A stretch of DNA of 64,000 nucleotides from Gordonia zhenghanii (GCF_021738965.1 NZ_JAKKOQ010000001.1:496001-560000), one strand, 5' to 3'. Positions 25,977 through 37,553 are shown, counted from the stretch's first letter. Notes: a model not told the origin generated them from the sequence alone. Translations and numbers: made by a program.

Positions 25977-27110
25977 CTACTCGAGTTCGTCGACCACCGA
26001 CGCGACGACCTCACGCATGTCACCGGTGCGCGCGAACACGTCGTGCTGACGTTTGTAGCTGACACCGCGGGCGACGATGTCGCTGACGGATGCCAATTCG
26101 TCGGTGCAGCCCAACGAGGCGGCGACCGGTTCGAGTCGCACGAGGAGTTCGGCGAGGTCGTCGGTGACCAGCCGTTCCGAACAGTCGGCGTCTTGGATGA
26201 CGATGGCATCGATGCCGTAGCGGGCTGCGCGCCACTTGTTCTCCTGGACGAGCCACGGCGCCATCTGCGGCAGGGTCTCGCCTGCGGTGAGACGACGATC
26301 CAAGTCGACGATCAGGCAGTGGATCAGCGCGACGATGCCTGCGAGCTCGCGGCGGTTCGAGACGCCGTCGCACACCCGTACCTCGATGGTGCCCAGGTGC
26401 GGCGAGGGCCGGATGTCCCATCGGATCTCGTTGAGGTGGTCGATGATCCCGGTGGTCTCCTGATCGGAGACGAACCGCTCGAACTCACTCCACCGCTCGA
26501 ACTGGAACGGCAGTCCCGCGGTCGGCAACTGCTGGAACATCATCGCACGGTTGCTCGCGTACCCGGTCTCCCGCCCGCCCCACATCGGCGACGACGCTGA
26601 CAGCGCCAACAAGTGCGGATAGTACTTGAGCAGTGAGGACAGGATCGGGAGGACTTTGTCGCGGCGGCTGATCCCGACGTGGACGTGCACGCCCCAGATC
26701 AGCATCTGCCGCCCCCACCACTGGGTCCTGGCGATCAGCTCCGCGTAGCGCGGACCTTCAGTCAGCTGCTGCGTCGACCATTCCGCGAAGGGGTGGGTGC
26801 CCGCGCCGTACAGGTCGACACCGACCTCGTCGGTGAGCGTGCGGACCACGTCGAGCGTCTCGCCGAGGTCGGCCATCGCCTCGGGCACTGTGTGACAGAC
26901 GTCGGTGACGAGCTCGACGGTGTTGCGGAGCAACTCCTTGTGGATCCGCTCGGACCGGTCGACCCCGCGCGCACCGATCAGCTCGAACAGCTCCGGCGCG
27001 GAGTTCGACAGGTCGCGGGTGACGGGATCGACGAGCGCGAGCTCCCATTCCACCCCGAGCGTCGGCTCAGGCGACCCGCGGAACTCGATGTCGCTGATGC
27101 GGTCCCCCAC
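25977..27110 (-). CDS. YbdK-type carboxylate-amine ligase (GCS2 family, Rv0433 type)
   Basis: 377 residues. Glutamate-cysteine ligase 2 family; such YbdK-like enzymes show weak glutamate-cysteine ligase activity in vitro and their true substrates are usually unknown. Visible motifs are PTLGVEWELALVDPVTRDLS (catalytic Glu near the N-terminus), YGAGTHPFAEWSTQQLTEGPRY, QMLIWGVHVHVGI (metal/ATP-binding His pair), ALSASSPMWGGRETGYASNR and IRPSPHLGTIEVRVCDGVSN. The GTG start MGDRISDIEF lies 19 bp after the sodC stop, so the two genes probably form one transcript. The same neighbour pair occurs in M. tuberculosis. Confidence 0.88.
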   Translation of the reverse strand: MGDRISDIEFRGSPEPTLGVEWELALVDPVTRDLSNSAPELFELIGARGVDRSERIHKELLRNTVELVTDVCHTVPEAMADLGETLDVVRTLTDEVGVDLYGAGTHPFAEWSTQQLTEGPRYAELIARTQWWGRQMLIWGVHVHVGISRRDKVLPILSSLLKYYPHLLALSASSPMWGGRETGYASNRAMMFQQLPTAGLPFQFERWSEFERFVSDQETTGIIDHLNEIRWDIRPSPHLGTIEVRVCDGVSNRRELAGIVALIHCLIVDLDRRLTAGETLPQMAPWLVQENKWRAARYGIDAIVIQDADCSERLVTDDLAELLVRLEPVAASLGCTDELASVSDIVARGVSYKRQHDVFARTGDMREVVASVVDELE

Positions 27111-27128
27111 CGGTGGCTTGTCCGACCG

Positions 27129-27734
27129 TTACTCGGCGATGACGCCGCACGCCAGGCGGTGCGAGCCGTCGGTGTCGCCGACCTCGTGGACGACGAGTGC
27201 CTTGCCCTGGATCTGTTCGAGCGCGAACGCGTCGGTCGTGCTGGTGACCGTCCCGGTGCCGTTCTGCAACACGGTGACGCTCGCCAGATCGCCGCTCTCG
27301 GGCTTGCCGGTGTGGCCGTCGACCTGCAGGTGATCACCGGCCGACGCGAACCCGTTCGACGCCTCGCATTTGCCGACGGAGTGGATGTGGACGCCGTGCG
27401 ATCCCGGCGCGATCCCGGCGACGCGCAGGTTCACATTCACCGCTTCGCCCTCGGTCGTGAACGTGGCGGTGCCGATGCTGCCGCCGTCGGTGTTGCGCAA
27501 TGTCACGGTCAGCTCTTCGACACCGCCGGACGTCGTGCCCGCGTTGACCTCGTCGCCGGGACGTGCCTGGTCACCGGTGATGACCGGCGGCGTGGTGCCC
27601 TTCTCGTCCGTCGGGTACTGATCCGGCGTACATCCCGCAAGCACGGCTCCAGCGGCGCCTGCCGCGGCGAGGACCGCCAGGACACGAGTGGTCGAGGTTC
27701 CGGTGGCGGCACCACTGTGGTTACGGGCGAACAT
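27129..27734 (-). CDS. sodC: Lipoprotein Cu-type superoxide dismutase SodC
   Basis: 201 residues. The signal peptide ends in lipobox LAGC (about Cys31), so the enzyme is membrane-anchored outside the cytoplasm, where it disproportionates superoxide. Four copper ligands can be placed: two His in GVHIHSVGKCE, one in SAGDHLQV and one in LVVHEVGD. The active-site Arg is in SHRLACGV, and the disulphide cysteines are in GKCE and LACG. The zinc ligand normally in H-A-G-D-L is missing (ESGDLASV), as in M. tuberculosis SodC, known as a Cu-only enzyme. The electrostatic loop between VVHE and RLACG is only about ten residues. ATG was chosen for its AAGGAG. Confidence 0.92.
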   Translation of the reverse strand: MFARNHSGAATGTSTTRVLAVLAAAGAAGAVLAGCTPDQYPTDEKGTTPPVITGDQARPGDEVNAGTTSGGVEELTVTLRNTDGGSIGTATFTTEGEAVNVNLRVAGIAPGSHGVHIHSVGKCEASNGFASAGDHLQVDGHTGKPESGDLASVTVLQNGTGTVTSTTDAFALEQIQGKALVVHEVGDTDGSHRLACGVIAE

Positions 27735-27806
27735 GACGCTCCTTATGTGTTCCGTACGAGGAAGGGTTACAGGGTTCGGCATTGAATGATTTCTGACGCT
27801 CGGGTG

Positions 27807-28325
27807 TTACTCGGTGACGACGATGACTGCGAGTTCACCTTCGCACCGGGTGAACACCGCGGGCCGCGGATCCACGGAGGCGCCCCCGGGCACCACGTCG
27901 GCGACCTTCTGCGCGGCGGCCTCCTCGCCCTCGTCGTAGAAGACGGTGTTCTCGCTGATGCTGCCGGTCGAGAGGTTCTCGGCGCCGCTCACGTCGAAGC
28001 CCGACTGCTCGAGCGAGTCGGAGACTTTGCCTGCCAGCCCGGTCACGGTCCCTGCGTTGAGCACACACACCGATCCGACGTCGGCGGCGTCGGCGACCTT
28101 CGACGACGACGCGGGCGTCGACGCAGAGTCATCGCCCTTCGCGCTCGACTCCGCGGGGCCGGACTCAGTAGTGCTCTGCACGGCAGCGGTCGAAGCACTG
28201 TCGCCGTCGTCTCCGCTGGTGGCCGCACGGTGCCAGCCGAGGCCGATGAAGACCACGGCGACCGCCAGCAGCAGCATGGCGCCTGCCCGAAGGGGCAGTC
28301 GGTTGGTTTCTCGGTCAGCTTTCAT
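27807..28325 (-). CDS. LytR C-terminal domain membrane protein (Rv0431 type)
   Basis: 172 residues. One N-terminal membrane anchor (LPLRAGAMLLLAVAVVFIGLG) is followed by a Ser/Ala/Asp-rich linker (about 36-80) and a LytR_C domain (about 83-172: VCVLNAGTVTGLAGKVSDSL, FDVSGAENLS, TVFYDEGEEAAAQKVA). Such proteins are exported with the domain on the outer face; the Rv0431 homologue has been linked to vesicle release in M. tuberculosis. GTG three bases before the ATG is an alternative start. The position between sodC and DUF3263 matches the mycobacterial order. Confidence 0.85.
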   Translation of the reverse strand: MKADRETNRLPLRAGAMLLLAVAVVFIGLGWHRAATSGDDGDSASTAAVQSTTESGPAESSAKGDDSASTPASSSKVADAADVGSVCVLNAGTVTGLAGKVSDSLEQSGFDVSGAENLSTGSISENTVFYDEGEEAAAQKVADVVPGGASVDPRPAVFTRCEGELAVIVVTE

Positions 28326-28395
28326 CACGGCAACTTTAGCTCACGACGCCGCGTACGAGGCGAGGCGTCTGCACGACGCGCCTGTAGGACGCCTG

Positions 28396-28740
28396 TCAGA
28401 TCTCGAATCCGAGGCGTCGGGCGGCCCGCGCCTTCTGACGCGAAGCGCGCAGACGACGGAGCCGTTTGACGAGCATCGGGTCGGCCGCGAGCGCTTCGGG
28501 ACGGTCGACCAGCGCATTCAGAATCTGGTAGTACCGAGTCGCCGACAAGCTGAACAGCTCTTTGATGGCTTCTTCCTTCGAGCCCGCGTACTTCCACCAC
28601 TGGCGCTCGAACGAGAGGATGTCGTGTTCACGCCGGGTGAGACCGTCGGGCCCGACCTCGTGCGGGTCGCCCTGCTGCCCAGCCTGCGCAGCACCGACCG
28701 AATCGTCGTCGTCTGGTGTATGCGCGGTTGCGCTGTCCAT
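28396..28740 (-). CDS. DUF3263 family small protein (Rv0430 type)
   Basis: 114 residues. The conserved core is [40 protein letters not shown] and [17 protein letters not shown], ending in a basic helix ([19 protein letters not shown]). The core looks like a helix-turn-helix related to sigma/RNA-polymerase-associated small proteins; DUF3263 members are probably DNA-binding. [16 protein letters not shown] was selected since AAGGGAG stands just before it; a start 39 bp upstream is possible. It is divergent from def, with about 180 bp between them. Confidence 0.85.
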   Translation of the reverse strand: MDSATAHTPDDDDSVGAAQAGQQGDPHEVGPDGLTRREHDILSFERQWWKYAGSKEEAIKELFSLSATRYYQILNALVDRPEALAADPMLVKRLRRLRASRQKARAARRLGFEI

Positions 28741-28921
28741 CTCGCTCCCTTGCAAAGCCTGCCGTTTCGTCATATCCACTCGTCGGTTTCGCGCTCCACA
28801 CCGATGGCCGGAAGGCGAATCACAAACGTGTGGTTCGCCTCAAGAGTGTAGCCACCGAACCCCTGCCCTTCACGACGACTCACCGCGAACACGCCGCATT
28901 GTCCGGGTAAAGTCTGGCCAC

Positions 28922-29515
28922 ATGGCAATTCTTCCGATCTGCATCGTCGGCGAGCCGGTGCTCCACAACCCGACGACGCCTGTCGACCTCGACGACCAGG
29001 GACGTCCGTCCGCCGAGATCGTCGCACTGCTCGACGACATGTACGAGACGATGGACGTCGCGAACGGCGTCGGTCTGGCCGCCAATCAGGTCGGCCGCGG
29101 ACTGCGCATGTTCGTCTACGACTGCCCGGACGGCCCGACCCGCCGACGCGGCGAGGTGATCAACCCGGTGCTGGAGACCTCGGAGATCCCCGAGACCATG
29201 CCGGACCCCGACGACAACGACGAAGGCTGCCTTTCAGTGCCCGGCGAAGGCTTCCCGACCGGGCGCGCCGACTGGGCCAGAGTAGTCGGCACCGACCGCG
29301 ACGGCGCTCGCGTCGAGGTCGAGGCGGACGGATTCTTCGCTCGCATGCTGCAGCACGAGGTCGGTCACCTCGACGGATATCTGTACATCGACGTCCTGGT
29401 CGGCCGGAATGCGCGCGCCGCGAAGAAGGCCGTCAAACGCAACGGTTGGGGAACACCGGGCCTGACGTGGCTGCCCGGAGCCGACCGCGACCCATTCGGC
29501 CACGACGACGACTGA
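28922..29515 (+). CDS. def: Peptide deformylase
   Basis: 197 residues. It removes the N-formyl group from nascent proteins using a bound Fe/Zn ion. All three deformylase motifs are present: [10 protein letters not shown] (about 46-55), EGCLSVPG (metal-binding Cys) and [10 protein letters not shown] (two metal-binding His and the catalytic Glu). The sequence shows the longer mycobacterial form, with a C-terminal extension after [12 protein letters not shown] ending in an acidic HDDD. Start [17 protein letters not shown] is as in M. tuberculosis Def. The following gene begins eight bases after the stop. Confidence 0.97.
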   Translation: MAILPICIVGEPVLHNPTTPVDLDDQGRPSAEIVALLDDMYETMDVANGVGLAANQVGRGLRMFVYDCPDGPTRRRGEVINPVLETSEIPETMPDPDDNDEGCLSVPGEGFPTGRADWARVVGTDRDGARVEVEADGFFARMLQHEVGHLDGYLYIDVLVGRNARAAKKAVKRNGWGTPGLTWLPGADRDPFGHDDD

Positions 29516-29523
29516 GGTCCACC

Positions 29524-30177
29524 ATGATCGATCCGACTGTCGGCGATCGCATCGTCGTCCGCTACCGACTCGGTTCGGCCGACGCTCCGACCGGCGGTCC
29601 GTCGCAGTCGGATGTGACCGGCGTGCTGTCGATGGCCGACGAGCGGCATCTGACGATCGATCGCGACGGCGAGGTCGTCGTGATCGGGCGCGACGCGATC
29701 ACGTCGATCCGCCTCCTGTCCCGACACGTGGTTCGGAACTCGGAGATCCGTGACGTCGAGCGCGCGCTCTGCGCGGGCTCCGATGCGACGCATCGCGAGG
29801 AGATCGACGGCTGGATCCTCTCGGCGGGCGGCTCGACGCCGCGCGGGCGTTCGGCGGTGCCCGTCGAGTTCAACGCCCCGTCGGCCGCCGTCCCCGAGAT
29901 CATCGACTGGTACGACGACCTCGACCTTCCCGCGCTGGCACTGCTCCCCGACCGACTCGTCCGTCCCGGCCGGGTCACCATCGACGAGGCACAGGCGATG
30001 GAGGTCCTCGTCGCCGAGGCTCCCGCGATCGTCGACGGACTCACCCCGATCGACGTCGGGGACCGGCTGTGGGCGGTGGACGTCGAAGCGTCCGACGACG
30101 CTCTCCGGGCGGCGGCGCGACGGGCCGGATACGCGCTGCACCACACCGTCACGGTCGGCGAACTCGTCGAGACGTAG
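29524..30177 (+). CDS. Rv0428c-like protein, apparently lacking its GNAT core
   Basis: 217 residues. The N-terminal part (VGDRIVVRYRLGS, GVLSMADERHLTIDRDGEVV, then EEIDGWILSAGGSTPRGRSA and IIDWYDDLDLPALALLPDRL) follows the Rv0428c family, whose members are about 300 residues and end in a GNAT acetyltransferase domain. Here the acetyl-CoA loop (R/Q-x-x-G-x-G/A) and most of that domain are absent; after GDRLWAVDVEASDDA only the last family segment, LRAAARRAGYALHHTVTVGE, remains. The frame is open, so this is an internal shortening and not an obvious frameshift. Acetyltransferase activity is doubtful. Probably cotranscribed with def. Confidence 0.75.
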   Translation: MIDPTVGDRIVVRYRLGSADAPTGGPSQSDVTGVLSMADERHLTIDRDGEVVVIGRDAITSIRLLSRHVVRNSEIRDVERALCAGSDATHREEIDGWILSAGGSTPRGRSAVPVEFNAPSAAVPEIIDWYDDLDLPALALLPDRLVRPGRVTIDEAQAMEVLVAEAPAIVDGLTPIDVGDRLWAVDVEASDDALRAAARRAGYALHHTVTVGELVET

Positions 30178-30219
30178 GCGAATTCGATTCCGCGGCCTCA
30201 GCGGTTACCGTGGAACGCG

Positions 30220-30735
30220 ATGCCTCCTCCCAATCGCAGCCCTGAGCAGTCCCGTCGCCGCATGCTCGCATCGGCGCTCGGCGTGATCGTCCTGTTGGCC
30301 GTCGTCGCGTTGACCTGGTGGGTCGACGGACGCAACACCACCGACGCCGAACCGTCGGCCGCCGCCCAACCGGGGGTGAGTGTCGCCGCATCCGACTCCG
30401 GTTCCCCGGACCGGTCCAGGACTGCGGGGCGACCGTCGAACGATGTTCCCGCTCGCGTCCAGCAGACCCTCGACTACATCGACGCAGGCGACTGGCCGGA
30501 CGCTGCGAATGCGCCGGGGACGCACGGCGGCGACACGTTCCGCAATTCGGAGGGACGCCTGCCGAAGAAGACGTCGAACGGCAAGAAGATCACCTATCGG
30601 GAATGGGATGTGAACCCGAAGCAGAGTGGGCGGGGACGCGACGCAGAACGGATCGTGACCGGTAACAACGGGACGGCCTACTACACCTTGGACCACTACG
30701 AGTCGTTCACCGCCATCCGGGGCCCGAAGGCATGA
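30220..30735 (+). CDS. Barnase/RNase Sa-type extracytoplasmic ribonuclease
   Basis: 171 residues. A basic N-terminus, one membrane segment (about 16-36, MLASALGVIVLLAVVALTWW) serving as signal or anchor, a Ser/Asp/Pro linker, then a microbial ribonuclease domain (about 75-171). By alignment to RNase Sa, the general base is the Glu in TYREWDVNP, the catalytic Arg is in AERIVTGNNG and the general acid His is in YYTLDHYESF; TFRNSEGRLPKK is the substrate loop. It cleaves RNA, preferring G. The stop overlaps the barstar-like gene start (ATGA), the classic arrangement of a toxin with its inhibitor. It could be a secreted nuclease, an interbacterial toxin or a nutrient RNase. Confidence 0.85.
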   Translation: MPPPNRSPEQSRRRMLASALGVIVLLAVVALTWWVDGRNTTDAEPSAAAQPGVSVAASDSGSPDRSRTAGRPSNDVPARVQQTLDYIDAGDWPDAANAPGTHGGDTFRNSEGRLPKKTSNGKKITYREWDVNPKQSGRGRDAERIVTGNNGTAYYTLDHYESFTAIRGPKA

Positions 30736-31160
30736 CCGCCGTCGCCGCCACCGCGCCCTCCCTGTTCGGGACCGGATTCGCCGCGCGCCGGGTCGACGGC
30801 GCACAGATGCGGACAGTCGGCGGAGTACTGGACGCACTCGCGACGGCGTGGGACTTCCCGGCCCACTTCGGCCGCAACCGAGACGCCCTCGACGACTGCA
30901 TGCGCGACCTGCCGACCGGTCTGCACACCCCCGAGGGCGCTCCGTCGACCGGCTGGTTGACGATCGTCGAGAACGCATCGCAGGTGCTCGCCGACGAACC
31001 GGACGCGCTGGAGTGGTTCGCCGAGTCGATCGACTTCTGGCGCGACTCCTACCGCGACGCACGGTTCGCCGTGCTGCTCGTCGACGACGACCCGGCCGCG
31101 ATCCGCGAGAAGTGGGCCGCGGTCGGCGTCCCCATGACCGATCCGGCAGAGGAGATCTGA
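30732..31160 (+). CDS. Barstar-family ribonuclease inhibitor
   Basis: 142 residues, no signal peptide, acidic. The barstar core is clear: RRVDGAQMRTVGGVLDALAT, WDFPAHFGRNRDALDDCMRD (the inhibitor loop with the Asp-rich helix that plugs the nuclease site) and RFAVLLVDDDPAAIREKW. It should stay in the cytoplasm and bind the ribonuclease encoded just upstream, protecting the producer. It is about 50 residues longer than B. amyloliquefaciens barstar, with an N-terminal extension (MTAVAATAPSLFGTGFAA) and a short insert near LPTGLHTPEGAPSTGW. Confidence 0.88.
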   Translation: MTAVAATAPSLFGTGFAARRVDGAQMRTVGGVLDALATAWDFPAHFGRNRDALDDCMRDLPTGLHTPEGAPSTGWLTIVENASQVLADEPDALEWFAESIDFWRDSYRDARFAVLLVDDDPAAIREKWAAVGVPMTDPAEEI

Positions 31161-31163
31161 GCC

Positions 31164-31952
31164 GTGCGCCTGGCGACCTGGAACGTCAACTCGATCCGTG
31201 CCCGCTCGGAGGACGTCGTGGCGTGGATGACGCGCCATGCGATCGACGTGCTCGCACTCCAGGAGACGAAGTGCTCCAACGACCAGTTCCCGGTGATGAG
31301 CTTCGCCGCCCACGGCTACGACGTGGCGTTCCACGGCGACGGCGGCTACAACGGCGTCGCGATCGCGTCGCGCGTCGGCCTGGACGACGTCCACCTCGGG
31401 TTCGACGGCGAGCCCACGTACGACGGCAAGACGGAGGCCCGAGCGATCTCGGCGACGTGCGACGGCGTTCGTGTGTGGAGCCTGTACGTTCCGAACGGCC
31501 GCGCACCCGGCGACCCGCACATGAGCTACAAACTCGACTGGTTGGCGGCGCTCGCCGGGGTCACCCGACTGGAGTTGACCCACGACCCGGCAGCTCAGAT
31601 CGCCTTGGCCGGCGACTGGAACGTCGCGCCGACGGATGCCGACGTCTGGGATCCGGCCTACTTCGCCGACCGCACCCATACGTCGCCCGCCGAACGCGCG
31701 GCCTTCGCCGAGTTCGCCGAAGCGGGATTCTTCAACAGCGCCGACCCATTCGCCCCAGGTCCGGACACCTATACGTTCTGGGACTATCAAGCCGGGCGCT
31801 TCGACAAGAACCAAGGCATGCGCATCGACTTCGCGCTCTGTTCCCCGGCCTTGAACGACCGCGTCTTCGACGCCTTCGTCGACGTCGCTGCCCGCCAACT
31901 CAAGGGCGCCAGCGACCACGCGCCACTGGTGCTCGACATCTCGTCGAGCTGA
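31164..31952 (+). CDS. xthA: Exodeoxyribonuclease III
   Basis: 262 residues, Mg-dependent AP endonuclease and 3'-5' exonuclease of base excision repair. Motifs of the endonuclease/exonuclease/phosphatase fold: TWNVNSIRAR, DVLALQETKC (metal-binding Glu), YNGVAIASR, SLYVPNGRAPGDPHMSYKL, LAGDWNVAPTDADVWD, MRIDFALC and the catalytic GASDHAPLVLDI. GTG start three bases after the barstar stop, so it is in the same transcript. In M. tuberculosis xthA adjoins the def/Rv0428c pair directly; here the ribonuclease pair lies between them. Confidence 0.95.
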   Translation: MRLATWNVNSIRARSEDVVAWMTRHAIDVLALQETKCSNDQFPVMSFAAHGYDVAFHGDGGYNGVAIASRVGLDDVHLGFDGEPTYDGKTEARAISATCDGVRVWSLYVPNGRAPGDPHMSYKLDWLAALAGVTRLELTHDPAAQIALAGDWNVAPTDADVWDPAYFADRTHTSPAERAAFAEFAEAGFFNSADPFAPGPDTYTFWDYQAGRFDKNQGMRIDFALCSPALNDRVFDAFVDVAARQLKGASDHAPLVLDISSS

Positions 31953-31967
31953 TCACCGACCGGCCCG

Positions 31968-32321
31968 TCAGACGGGAGCCAGCGGGACCACTCCCGGGTG
32001 CGCTTCGAGGAACTTCCGCGTGAACGTGCAGACCGGCCGCACCCGGAGATCGTTGTCGCGCATGTAGGCCACCGCAGTCCCGGTCAGCCGGGTGGCCAGA
32101 CCGTGCCCGGCGTACTCGTCGTACATGACGGTGTGCAGGATGGTCGCCACTCGACTGCCGTCGGTGTCGTCGATGCGGTATCCGAGGACTCCGACGAGGT
32201 CGCCTGCGACCCACAACTCGAACCGTTCGCGGTCGGGATTGTGCACGACCTGTGAGATCTGTTGGAGTAGCGATCGCGCACTGTGCTGCGGCGCCTGATG
32301 ATGACGGTTCCTCAGTTGCAT
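31968..32321 (-). CDS. Small GNAT-type N-acetyltransferase (NATD1-like)
   Basis: 117 residues. Compact GNAT fold: an N-terminal helix, strands in RERFELWVAGDLVGVLGYRI, then TILHTVMYDEYAGHGLATRL with the acetyl-CoA loop E-Y-A-G-H-G-L-A, and a C-terminal VRPVCTFTRKFLEAHPG. This matches small NATD1/YjdJ-type acetyltransferases. Substrate unknown. GGAGG directly precedes the ATG. Convergent with xthA, 15 bp apart. Confidence 0.82.
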   Translation of the reverse strand: MQLRNRHHQAPQHSARSLLQQISQVVHNPDRERFELWVAGDLVGVLGYRIDDTDGSRVATILHTVMYDEYAGHGLATRLTGTAVAYMRDNDLRVRPVCTFTRKFLEAHPGVVPLAPV

Positions 32322-32496
32322 GACACCTCCCTGTGACAACAATCACAACACTACGGACGCAGGCGGGGTGCGGCAAGTCACATCAGTCACATCTGCATCA
32401 CGGTTGGGTGTGCTTGCCACAACAGAGGGCACCGGCGCTAGGGTGGCTGACGTTAGGGTTGCAGACGTAGGTCTGACCTACACGACAATTACACAC

Positions 32497-35121
<2,625 letters not shown>

Positions 35122-35133
<12 letters not shown>

Positions 35134-35823
35134 GTCGGCCGAATCGGTGGTCCTGGGATGCATCCTCATCGCGACGAGCACGATGAACGATGCGAAGAAG
35201 AAGCAGAGGGCTCCAACGAAGGTGCCGACGGTGGCGAGGACCGCATCGACGGTCGTCCCGGTGCGACTCACGAACGATCCGACCGCGGACACGCCGAAGG
35301 CGATGCACCCGATCATGTTGATCACGCCCGACCACCAGTCGGTGCTGCCGGGCGCCCAGACTCGGCGGGCGGCGTCGGCACGGGTGAAGGCCACGAGGAC
35401 GAACAGTCCGCTGAGGAGGAATGCGACGGACCCGCCCGCATCCGGGTTCCACACCAAGTGCTGCTGGCCGTGGACCGTCTTGACTTCGAGCGCCGCGGCC
35501 GTGCTCACGTTGAACAGCAGAGTGCCGACGAACTGTGTAGACGCCGCCAGCCAATCCGCCCGCAGCATGACGCCGCTGCCGTAGGGCACCGAGGTCGTCA
35601 TCGGACCGCTGCGCACCAATTGGATGAGCGCGGCCCCGGTGAAGAACCACGCACCGATGAAGTACGAGATGTTCGCCGCTTCGGCGCCTGCCCACGGGCC
35701 GAAGCCCGGAGCCGAGCCCAACGCGAACAGCGCCGAACCGATCATGAAGCCGATGCACTGTTTGGTCGTAGTCGCCGTCAGGAGCCCGGCGGCGAAACGG
35801 TGACGATCAGCACTCACACACAT
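35122..35823 (-). CDS. Integral membrane protein downstream of gadB, YrhK-like topology
   Basis: 233 residues with about six hydrophobic segments in what look like two repeats (KQCIGFMIGSALFALGSAPG / ANISYFIGAWFFTGAALIQL and WSGVINMIGCIAFGVSAVGS / LATVGTFVGALCFFFASFIV). I do not recognise a characterised family; the pattern (helix pair preceding I-G-S/T-F-x-G-A-x-x-F) recalls YrhK-type proteins. It follows gadB by 63 bp on the same strand and is probably cotranscribed. It is not a GadC-type antiporter. A frameshifted relative lies at 54512-54880. Confidence 0.75.
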
Positions 35824-35886
35824 ACCTTTCCGATGAACGCCGGGACGCCTCGAGCCGTACCCGACCCGAGGCGTCCGGCCGAGCGG

Positions 35887-37266
35887 TCAGTGGTGGAAAG
35901 CCCCGGTCTGGCCTTCTCTCGGCATCGGTCCGCTCAGACGTTCGAGGAACTCGACCTCCTTCGTGAGGTCCTCGAGCAGCGCGTCGGCCAGGTCTTCACT
36001 CAGCCCGGCACGCACGACGATGCGTTGGACGGTGACCTCCGCGAGATCGTCGGCCAGCGGGTAGGCCGGGACCTGCCATCCCTTCATCCGCAGCCGGTCC
36101 TGGAGGTCGTAGAGCGTCCAGTTGTCGGTGTACCCACTCTTCATCCGCCAGGCGAAGACCGGAATGGTGTCGCCCTTGCTGACGAGTTCGAACGGGGCCA
36201 TCTCCGCGATCGCCGACGACAGTCGCTGCGCGACGTCGAGCGAATTCTGTTGGACGGCACGGTAGCCCGACCGGCCAAGGCGGAGGAACTGGTAATACTG
36301 CAGGAGGACTTGCGCGCCCGGTCGCGAGAAGTTGAGGGCGAGGGTCGGCATGTCGCCGCCCAGGTACGCACAGTGGAACACGAGGCTGTCCGGCAGGGCG
36401 GCCATGTCGCGCCACACGATCCACCCGACGCCCGGGTAGACGAGACCGAACTTGTGTCCTGAGGTGCTGATCGACGCGACTCGCTCCACCCGGAAATCCC
36501 ATTCGAGATCCGGTTGGCAGAACGGAGCGATCATCGCACCGGAAGCACCGTCGACGTGGATGTGGACGTCGAACCCGGTGTCCGCCTGGATCTTGTCGAG
36601 CTTCGCAGCGATCTCGGCGACCGGTTCGTACGCACCCGTGTAGGTCTGCCCCATGATCGCGACGACGCCGATCGTGTTCTCGTCGACGTACTTCTCGAGG
36701 TCGTGGCCGTCGAGGTAGAGGTGATCCTCAGTGATCGGCACCCACCGGGGCTCTACCTCGAAGTAGTTGCAGAACTTCTCCCAGCACACCTGGACTGCGG
36801 TGGACAGGACGATGTTCGGACTCTCCGTCGACTTGCCCGCGTCCTTACGAGCCTGCTGCCAACGTCGCTTGAGCGCCAGACCGCCGAGCATGCACGCCTC
36901 CGACGAACCGATCGTCGACGTACCGATCGAGTTCTCGACGTCCGGGTTGTTCCACAGGTTGCCGAGGATCCGCCAGCACCGATCCTCGATCGCTGCGGTC
37001 GCCGGATACTCGTCCTTGTCGATCATGTTCTTGTCGACGGTCTGCGCGTAGAGAAGCTGGGCCTCTTTGTCCATGTACGTGGACACGAAGGTCGCCAGGT
37101 TCAGTCGCGAGTTTCCGTCGAGCATCGCCTGATCGTGGACGATCTGGTACGCGGTGCTCGGAAGGAGCATGTCCTCGGCCATCTCGTGCCGCGGAAGCGT
37201 GGTCTTCTCGCCCTCCCGATTGAACACCGGGTTGAGAGCCATCCGGTCGTTTGTTCCTGCTGCCAT
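35887..37266 (-). CDS. gadB: Glutamate decarboxylase
   Basis: 459 residues, PLP enzyme that decarboxylates glutamate to GABA, consuming a cytoplasmic proton. It has GTSTIGSSEACMLGGLALKR (PLP phosphate/substrate loop), HIHVDGASGAMIAPFC, the PLP-binding Lys in SISTSGHKFGLVYPGVGW, HCAYLGGDMPTLALNFSRPG and a C-terminal LLEDLTKEVEFLERL. Length matches M. tuberculosis GadB (460). AAGGAG stands just before the ATG; a start 48 bp upstream is possible but lacks support. No GABA/glutamate antiporter gene is adjacent. The 287-bp gap upstream holds its promoter and nothing else I recognise. Confidence 0.96.
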   Translation of the reverse strand: MAAGTNDRMALNPVFNREGEKTTLPRHEMAEDMLLPSTAYQIVHDQAMLDGNSRLNLATFVSTYMDKEAQLLYAQTVDKNMIDKDEYPATAAIEDRCWRILGNLWNNPDVENSIGTSTIGSSEACMLGGLALKRRWQQARKDAGKSTESPNIVLSTAVQVCWEKFCNYFEVEPRWVPITEDHLYLDGHDLEKYVDENTIGVVAIMGQTYTGAYEPVAEIAAKLDKIQADTGFDVHIHVDGASGAMIAPFCQPDLEWDFRVERVASISTSGHKFGLVYPGVGWIVWRDMAALPDSLVFHCAYLGGDMPTLALNFSRPGAQVLLQYYQFLRLGRSGYRAVQQNSLDVAQRLSSAIAEMAPFELVSKGDTIPVFAWRMKSGYTDNWTLYDLQDRLRMKGWQVPAYPLADDLAEVTVQRIVVRAGLSEDLADALLEDLTKEVEFLERLSGPMPREGQTGAFHH

Positions 37267-37553
37267 GTCCACTCCTTGTTTCACATCGGTCCGGTGCAGA
37301 CGCGCACGTCGCACCGGTCAGGGTTCTTCATGGACCGAATACTATGTGCGCCGCAGAGGACGAAACCGCAGTTCGGCGGACGCGGAACCGCTAGCAGGCC
37401 ACCGGATTCAAGCCGATTCTCGGGTCTACTCGGTCACACCTGCGGATATGTCGGCCCTCGACCGTCCGAACGCTGAGACGACTACCGTCAGCACGACATT
37501 TCTGGCACGCATTTACCACCTCGTGGCGCATATTTGACCACCCGATTCAGGGG

